Assembly: GCA_015499995.1 (NCBI GenBank)
Contig: JADNRV010000823.1
Span: forward strand, 1 to 12,224
Direction: 5' to 3'
DNA: 12,224 nt
Source of the DNA: Flammula alnicola
Lineage: Eukaryota > Basidiomycota > Agaricomycetes > Agaricales > Strophariaceae
Made by a program: the position numbers and the translations under genes. This document shows, one piece after another, positions 7,900-12,224 of this stretch. Position 1 is the first letter of the stretch; the number at the start of each line of letters is the position of its first letter. The notes below the pieces were generated by a model. That model searched no databases. It had not been told where the DNA came from and was given only the letters and a program-made list of their open reading frames with translations.

Positions 7900-8280
7900 G
7901 TGCAGTCATTGTTGTGCTATCCGCGGCGCCGCGACGTCGTGGCGTCGTCGTCGACGCACCTGCCATTGCGCGCCATCATCGTTGCATCCGCTGTTGCGGC
8001 ATCGTCATATCGTCGTCGTCGTCGCACCCGCGGCATCGTCGTGTCGTCATGGGTGCTCCCGCTGTTGCGTTTTCGGGGTCGCTATCCATGCCGTGCTTGC
8101 GGAGGTGTCGGTGGTGGTCGAGGCGATGCAGACGATGACGCCACGACGTCGTGGCATCGTCATGTCATTATCGTTGTCGCACCTGCGGCATCGTCGTGTC
8201 ATCGTGGGTGGTGGTCGAGGCCATGCAGCCGCTGTTGTGGCGTCGTCGTCATTGTACCTGCAGCGTTGTACCCGCGGAGT
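7900..8280 (+). repeat. Minisatellite 2, related to minisatellite 1
   Basis: About ten imperfect units of 31-50 nt, in the same orientation as minisatellite 1, share its core (GTCGCACCCGCGGCATCGTC followed by GTGTCRTC). CGTCGT runs are frequent. The overlapping plus-strand frames of 188 and 273 codons here are repeat translations with no domain. About 1.7 kb separates the two arrays, so a segmental duplication or two captures from one repeat family are possible. Confidence 0.7.
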
Positions 8281-8866
8281 CGAGAGTACACCGGCTGTCA
8301 CCTCCGTCGTGTTCGCAGTTCGCTGGTGGTCATCCTGGCTGTCCGTCGGTCATCCTCGCCAGCCGTCGTCCTTGTAACGGGCCGGCGGTCGTGGTGGTGT
8401 TGTTGTTGGAACGGGGTAGCTGGTGGGCGGTGCTTGGCGACTGAGCGTCCATGGTCGATTGCGGGTAGCGGCGAGGACAAACGTGAACGGAGACGTCGCC
8501 TCTTTCGGCCTGTAGGTGGAAGGGTGGTGAGTGGTGGGGTGGTGAAGGAGGATTCACAGAATGTGTCGCATACACGACACGCTCCGCGACGCACCTCGTG
8601 TTTCCCTCGGCCAGTAACTCCCTTGCTTTTCCGGTCCCTTCTCCTCCCATCCAAATCCCGCGAGAGCGAGCCTACATCGATCTACATCCCTCGAGAGTGG
8701 AAGAGCACGCGACAGCGTTAGCTCGTTCATTTGCGTGGTACCGTCCCTGTATGGGTCGGAAAACATTAGAAATATAAATATGTGAATTAAAAAACATGTT
8801 AAATACCTTTTTGATTGTCTTGAGGGGCACCGAGCACGCAAGAGAGGGTTGGTGGTGGTGGTTAGA
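8281..8866. other. No gene seen; GC-rich then AT-rich
   Basis: This runs from the end of minisatellite 2 to the first palindrome. It is GC-rich to about 8730, with no convincing frame or splice pattern, then turns AT-rich (8760-8815). On the minus strand CATATTTATATTTC near 8770 resembles a TATA region, but no gene clearly follows it. Confidence 0.3.
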
Positions 8867-8905
8867 GATAAAGATCAACGACGTTCAACGTCGTTGATCT
8901 TTATC
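8867..8905. repeat. Perfect 39-bp palindrome
   Basis: The arms GATAAAGATCAACGACGTT (8867-8885) and its exact reverse complement (8887-8905) are separated by one base (C 8886). All 19 pairs match. It could extrude as a hairpin or bind a dimeric protein, or it could be the remains of a tiny inverted-repeat element. Confidence 0.9.
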
Positions 8906-8958
8906 CGGCAGTTTCCGAGAATGACTCAGAAACTGCGACCACCGACGGGCAGGCCGAT

Positions 8959-8998
8959 CCAGCGAGGCGTTACGATTTCCGGTCCAGCGAGGCGTTAC
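8959..8998 (+). repeat. Direct repeat CCAGCGAGGCGTTACG, two copies
   Basis: The 16-mer CCAGCGAGGCGTTACG occurs at about 8959-8974 and again at about 8984-8999, 25 bp apart. It lies between the two perfect palindromes. Both copies are preceded by C-rich bases and are exact. Confidence 0.8.
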
Positions 8999-8999
8999 G

Positions 9000-9025
9000 G
9001 ATTTGCGACATGCATGTCGCAAATC
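9000..9025. repeat. Perfect 26-bp palindrome
   Basis: GATTTGCGACATG and its exact reverse complement meet without a spacer. It is one of several exact palindromes within 250 bp; the others are CAGACGCGTCTG (9064-9075), CACGTG (9094-9099), and GTTGAA-C-TTCAAC (9105-9117). Confidence 0.9.
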
Positions 9026-9144
9026 TGTCACAGAGAATAAACGAAGGCTTGAGGACTGAGAGTCAGACGCGTCTGGTCACATGACTAAATGGTCACGTGC
9101 CCATGTTGAACTTCAACGTTCGACTTAGCTGACCTGAGTCGCTT

Positions 9145-10250
9145 TTGCATCCACTATCGATTGTGCTGGCGTCGTCAATAAGGACGAAAGGCTGGAGAAA
9201 CGAGGTAAGCCAGAGCTCATTCTCACATTCAAACAAGTACTTACCAGTGCCTCTAGTTGTCGTCAACCCCACCTACCCAAGTACACGTCATATGTGTCAT
9301 ACCCAAAGTTGGAAGCGAGTGCGGGGAATGTCGAGAGGTTGTGTGAGCTGGGAAACACGGGAAAAGGTCAGTGCTCGACTGGCCGTAATCTGGGATCGGG
9401 GTGCTTACCTCGTTGCCAGTGTTGCTCCAGAGCAACTCTGACAGTGACGCTCCGCTGTTCCATCCACCCATGTTGGCGCCTTTGAACAATGCTCCTCCTA
9501 GAAGCAGCAATGCCAAGAATGACGACTCGCCACAGACCACTCGCACCACCCTTCAGCTCCACACCTCCACTGTCCTTTGAATCGCTGGGACATTTATGAG
9601 CCCTAGCAGCCGTGTTATTCTTGAAGGTATTAGTTCAGTCGCTTTGCGGAGTCTACTGAAGGCGCAGGGTCATCAACAAGGTGAGAGGCCTAGCTCATCC
9701 CCTGCCCTTTTTCGCTTCCGAAACCCATCAAGAAAAGTAGGTGAGTTTTTGCATAAACACATATGGTGCCATGTCTTCCTCAAAAGCTATTGGTATCAAT
9801 CTGGGCATGACATACTTGTACATCTTTTATTTTCCCCCTTTAGTTTCTTAGAGCTGATGGCTTTTTTATAGCATTGTCAGAGTGGGGAGGAATATGAGGC
9901 CACCAAGTACGTAGGAGCCCACCCCCCACCTGCACTGCTGCTAACCTCCATCCCTCTTTTGTGCAGGTAATGACGTCGAGGGTACTGAAACCTGAGATGG
10001 CTTTGTGAGCAGTTGCGAAACATAACACTGAAGTCACCAGGGATATGATGAATGCCACCAAGTACGTAGCAGCCCACCTGCGCTGCTACTAACCCCCACC
10101 CTTCTTTTGTACAGGTATTGTCGTTGAGGTTACTAAAGCCAGAGATGGCTTCCCACCTCTCTGCCTGTCATTCATGCTGATGGGTACATGCAGATTGCAG
10201 GTACGTAGGCTTTGACCTGTACCTGAAGGTGTCAGCTTAGCAGACATGTA
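9145..10250 (+). pseudogene. Unidentified multi-exon gene remnant
   Basis: I do not recognise this gene. Intron signals on the plus strand are at 9205-9247, 9367-9419 (GTCAGT...GCTTACC...TTGCCAG), 9741-9843 (GTGAGT...CCCCCTTTAG), 9907-9966, 10062-10114 and 10201-10240. Splicing out 9367-9419 joins SYPKLEASAGNVERLCELGN-TGK to VLLQSNSDSDAPLFHPPM in frame. The exon then stays in one frame to about 9740 with a single TGA at 9578-9580, and includes MSPSSRVILEGISSVALRSL and a Ser/Pro-rich stretch. The last exons may end ...HADGYMQIA-ADMY at TAA 10251-10253, but phases across the duplicated module are not resolved. An AT-rich 3' region follows. A minus-strand model (9253-9549 with its own intron signals) competes, so the strand is a judgement. 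Confidence 0.35.
9891..10152 (+). repeat. Tandem duplication of an exon-intron module
   Basis: Two diverged copies (about 9891-10004 and 10044-10152, offset about 155 bp) each contain GCCACCAA, donor GTACGTAG, a CTAAC branch motif, a TTTTGTRCAG acceptor and an exon ending GAGATGGCTT. The 38-nt exon parts differ at about 8 positions. A third GTACGTAG donor follows at 10201. Copy 1 has stops in the frame that is open in copy 2, so the copies have decayed differently. Confidence 0.75.
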
Positions 10251-10253
10251 TTA

Positions 10254-10421
10254 AATGTAACTATAGATAGTTATGTATTTTATCTAATAACCCTTGTACT
10301 GTATTGTACTATAATATATATTGATTCAAAATTACTGGGAATGTGTGCTTAGAGGCAGAGCAAGGGTACCACAGGGCAATATAAATGCAAATTGACCCAA
10401 TCCTAAGACCTACTGTGTTAT
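10254..10421. other. AT-rich stretch after the plus-strand remnant
   Basis: This part is rich in TA (for example TACTATAATATATATTGATT near 10308) and has no frame of note. It could hold the polyadenylation region of the preceding gene remnant. After about 10340 it grades into the right subterminal region. Confidence 0.35.
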
Positions 10422-10586
10422 CCTAGGACACTCTGAGTAAATTTGACTGCAATCTAGGAAACCATTAGGTTGCCTCCAGTGCATCCTAGGGTGTCCTAGG
10501 TTACCCTAAAGAAAAGTTATCTCCTAACTGACGCCCAAGAGAGTATGAGTAACCTGACTGACCTAGCACTCTTAGGCTGCCCTAGG
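10422..10586. repeat. Right subterminal CCTAGG repeats
   Basis: The palindromic hexamer CCTAGG occurs at 10422, 10485, 10495 and 10581, with near matches (TCCTAAG, TCTAGGAA, CTTAGG) between them. One such site is expected per about 4 kb by chance. The left end has one at 5229. Clustered short motifs next to a TIR usually bind the transposase. Confidence 0.7.
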
Positions 10587-10599
10587 AGTTCCTTGGGAA

Positions 10600-10631
10600 G
10601 ACCTGGGGAAAAAGTGTTTTTCCTGATGTAG
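10600..10631 (-). repeat. Right terminal inverted repeat, 32 bp
   Basis: The reverse complement begins CTACATCAGGAAAAACACTT and matches 5195-5226 at 31 of 32 positions. The base outside is T (reverse complement A), so this end reads ACTACATC, closer to a CACTA end than the left one does. Confidence 0.85.
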
Positions 10632-11203
10632 TAAGAAAGAGGACAAATAAAGGAACAGTTTGACTTTACTAGAGTTCGTTTGAAAGCCAGAAGAAGGCTT
10701 AGTTTTAAAGAGAAGTTCTTGAGGACAAGGTCCAAGAATTTAGAAGCCATAAGAGTGCTTAGAGACTGGAAGAGTGCCTAGAGAAAGTCAGAAACAGAGT
10801 CCAAGTGGGCTAGCAGATTGTTCAGAAGGTAGCGCACAGTGCGGCCTTAGTTTCAGACGAGTTCTGAGCCTCCTGCGCAGCTAGTTGCTTCAAAAGTCAA
10901 GCCAGTGGTGTCTTAAAAAGCTTTTTTAAAAACATAAAACCTTAAAATCAATAAAATCATTCATCCTTGTCATAAAGCGAAGCTTGAAATGAAGATAAAA
11001 TGTGTATTTGAATAATTCCTCATACCCACCTTAAACGAACCGCGACGCGCTGTCTACAAGTCAGCTAGCTAAATAAAACAAACACTGTGGAGTACAGCAC
11101 ACTACATATTTCTGAAGCTAGTAGAGCATCACTCGACCTAGTTAGGATCTCGCTCTGCAGTTGTGTGGGTTGTTTAGGTTGCTGAGTGCATAGCGGGTCT
11201 TTC
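10632..11203. other. Right arm of the outer insertion, no gene seen
   Basis: There is no supported coding frame. The stretch has a near-palindrome TTAAAAAG/CTTTTTTAA (10913-10929) inside an AT-rich block, then a short GC-rich patch (11036-11052). GCTAG occurs four times. Element B's frame happens to read on into this arm as far as 11065 because no stop occurs earlier, but that tail is not protease. Confidence 0.4.
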
Positions 11204-11208
11204 AGCAT
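11204..11208. repeat. Right target-site duplication AGCAT
   Basis: This is the second copy of the AGCAT that flanks the 6.9 kb insertion. On the minus strand it ends the run GAC ATC ATG CT, which continues at 4317 as ATG CTA GTA TCT. Confidence 0.75.
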
Positions 11209-12224
11209 GATGTCAGAACCTGAGTCGATGATGACTTTGATTTGTTCTTCAGTTAAACTTCCTACCCATGCTTGTATTTGGGTGGCTTTGGTGCCTAGGA
11301 AAGAACATCCAGGTGGGCAAGCTATTATTTGAGGAAGTTCCAAAAGCTCTTTATCAGTAAGCTCCATTTGCATCCTGAAGCTAGTTGCTTGTATTTCTTG
11401 GGCAAGGCACCTTCGACTTCAGCGGTTCAGAGCTGGTTTACTTGCGGTGTTTCATTTTACAAGGCAGACTCGAGCCATTTGGATTAAATTTCTGACCTCA
11501 TTCTTTGTATGATCAATGGTTTCACTTTCTGGTTCAAGAGAAATGACATGTTGAGTAGCATAAGTGGTAACTGAGGGTGCTTCCTCATAGCTTATTTCAC
11601 CTTTGCTGTCTGAATCCAGGTTGTAATAGAGTTGATCGTATTCCACTTGATCTTTTTTCTCCTCTTCAGCAGACTGAGAGAGATTGGTTCTTGCTAATTT
11701 GGTTCCCTTGTAGGAGTGTTGACATTCATAATCCCAGTGTTTACTACTTCTGCTGTGCCTACATGGATGGACTCCGGCTTGTTCAGGCATCTTCTTCCAC
11801 AGGGAAACATTTGAATTGTCTTTGGGAAACCTTGGTGGGTCGAGTTCTTTGGAGTTTTCTATCAGGTTAGTCCTGGCGGCATAATATGGTTTTGTAGTAT
11901 CTCTGTAATTATACTCATTTCTGTCATGGTGATTGTAAGGCTGTTCCAGCTTAATCAGAGTATCTTCATAGCACCATATAGCACTTTGGAATTTGATGAT
12001 AGTATTGTACAGTTGCATAGTAAGAATTGTATTCCAGTTAGCTGGTGCGCCCTCCATAATTTCTAGGATTATTTCACTGTTGTCTAATGTGAAAACTGTG
12101 TTGAGTAACTCACTTTTACGAATGTAATATTTGCTAGGAGTCTCTCGTCAGTGCAATGGTTCTCGATAATAGGCCCTAAGCGCTTGTGTTTTCTGTTTAT
12201 CTAACTATCAATGGTTCATGTAAT
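11209..12224 (-). pseudogene. gag: Gypsy element B gag and start of protease
   Basis: One minus-strand frame is readable from about 12204 to the insertion, with TGA at 12148-12150, 11452-11454 and 11419-11421. Gag features are YYIRKSELLNTVFTLD, EIMEGAPANWNTIL and a damaged zinc knuckle, PCRHSRSSKHWDYEC. The knuckle has Ser in place of the second Cys of CX2CX4HX4C. An acidic tail follows, then IIACPPGCSFLGTKATQIQA, WVGSL and the retropepsin active site IIDSGSDIML, where the frame is interrupted. Gag and protease share a frame, so this family makes one polyprotein. Element A differs in this, with an overlapping -1 pol and another protease consensus (LLDSGAGG), so the two elements belong to different lineages. 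The gag start is not resolved: TGA-TAG at 12205-12210 is just upstream. Confidence 0.85.

Larger units (their letters stand above)
5195..10631. mobile_element. Non-autonomous TIR transposon with captured gene fragments
   Basis: This 5,437-bp unit is bounded by inverted repeats that match at 31 of 32 positions, and both ends carry subterminal repeats. The ends begin CTACATCAGG, which resembles CACTA-type ends (CACTACATC...) with a damaged first C-A. I see no matching 2-3 bp target duplication (TGT on the left, TAA on the right) and no transposase, so the superfamily is uncertain. The cargo, left to right, is a uL1 ribosomal-protein gene fragment (minus), minisatellite 1, an unidentified spliced gene remnant (minus), an uncertain GC-rich stretch, minisatellite 2, a palindrome cluster, and an unidentified spliced gene remnant (plus). 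GC content is clearly higher in the cargo core than in the ends. This is the composition of a Pack-type gene-capturing element; mobility would need a transposase in trans. Confidence 0.6.
4318..11203. mobile_element. 6.9 kb insertion of unknown class splitting element B's protease
   Basis: Everything between the AGCAT repeats is foreign to element B. The ends read TGATAG on the left and CTTTC(A) on the right. If the duplication is GCAT the unit has TG...CA ends with a weak inverted repeat (TGATAG/TGAAAG), as in an LTR element or solo LTR. The parts outside the nested TIR unit are 4318-5194 and 10632-11203, about 1.45 kb in total. They contain no ORF of note and no long direct repeat that I can find, so a solo LTR of about 1.45 kb broken by the TIR unit is possible. 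A DNA transposon with 5-bp duplications, or 8-bp with an indel (AGCATTGAT versus AGCATGAT), cannot be excluded. The insertion is firm; the class is open. Confidence 0.6.

Noticed and set aside
5903..8280. CRISPR-like or bacterial repeat array
   Set aside because: The units are tandem, variable in length and have no unique spacers. The context is eukaryotic.
7900..8721. The longest open frame in the window (273 codons, plus strand)
   Set aside because: It translates minisatellite 2 and GC-rich flanks into Val/Ser/Arg-rich sequence with no domain. Several overlapping frames are equally open, so it is a repeat artefact.
9253..9549. Minus-strand gene with a signal-peptide-like start (SSFLALLLLGGALF)
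   Set aside because: It has usable intron signals, but the plus-strand frame over the same DNA continues in one frame for about 300 nt with a single TGA and extends further by splicing. Kept only as an alternative.
5195..10631. Firm assignment of the TIR unit to CACTA/EnSpm or KDZ
   Set aside because: The ends resemble CACTA, but the first bases differ on both sides, no target duplication is evident and there is no transposase. The superfamily is left open.
957..12150. An alternative nuclear code in which TGA is a sense codon
   Set aside because: The TGA codons are in clearly decayed elements with frameshifts and missense damage, and C-to-T decay explains them more simply.

Overview
The window looks like a transposon-rich, gene-poor part of a filamentous basidiomycete (probably Agaricomycete) genome. 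The reasons are two different chromoviral-style Ty3/gypsy retroelements, short introns of about 40-105 nt with GT...AG ends and CTNAC-like branch points, and a ribosomal-protein gene fragment with one such intron. Nothing bacterial is visible. I see no intact host gene, no tRNA or rRNA and no CRISPR.

Layout: a stack of nested insertions. (1) The oldest layer is gypsy element B on the minus strand. Its gag and the start of its protease are at 11209-12224. The rest of the protease, the linker and the first half of its reverse transcriptase are at 2783-4317. (2) Element B's protease is split after the DSGSD(I)ML motif by a 6.9 kb insertion (4318-11203) flanked by a direct AGCAT repeat (4313-4317 and 11204-11208). 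(3) Inside that insertion lies a 5.4 kb DNA-transposon-like unit, 5195-10631, bounded by a 32-bp terminal inverted repeat with one mismatch and by subterminal repeats. (4) Element B's reverse transcriptase is cut again at 2782/2783 by gypsy element A, also on the minus strand. Element A has its 5' LTR at 2306-2782, a heavily decayed gag, and an open pol that runs off the left edge.

The inner TIR unit is the most interesting part. I see no transposase in it. It carries a minus-strand fragment of the host gene for ribosomal protein uL1 (RPL10A), with its intron still present and a nonsense codon. It also carries two related GC-rich minisatellites, at least two unidentified intron-containing gene remnants on opposite strands, a cluster of perfect palindromes, and a duplicated exon-intron module. 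This fits a non-autonomous gene-capturing (Pack-type) transposon that acquired pieces of genomic DNA, not cDNA.

All 13 in-frame nonsense codons I could place in the two gypsy coding regions are TGA, and the uL1 fragment has a TAG where the family suggests CAG. This is what C-to-T decay (cytosine methylation or RIP-like) would produce. Element A's gag is riddled with such stops while its adjoining pol is clean over 948 nt. The statements about nesting, TIRs, LTR and palindromes are read directly from the sequence. The uL1 and gypsy identities are family recognition. The gene models inside the TIR unit are inference.
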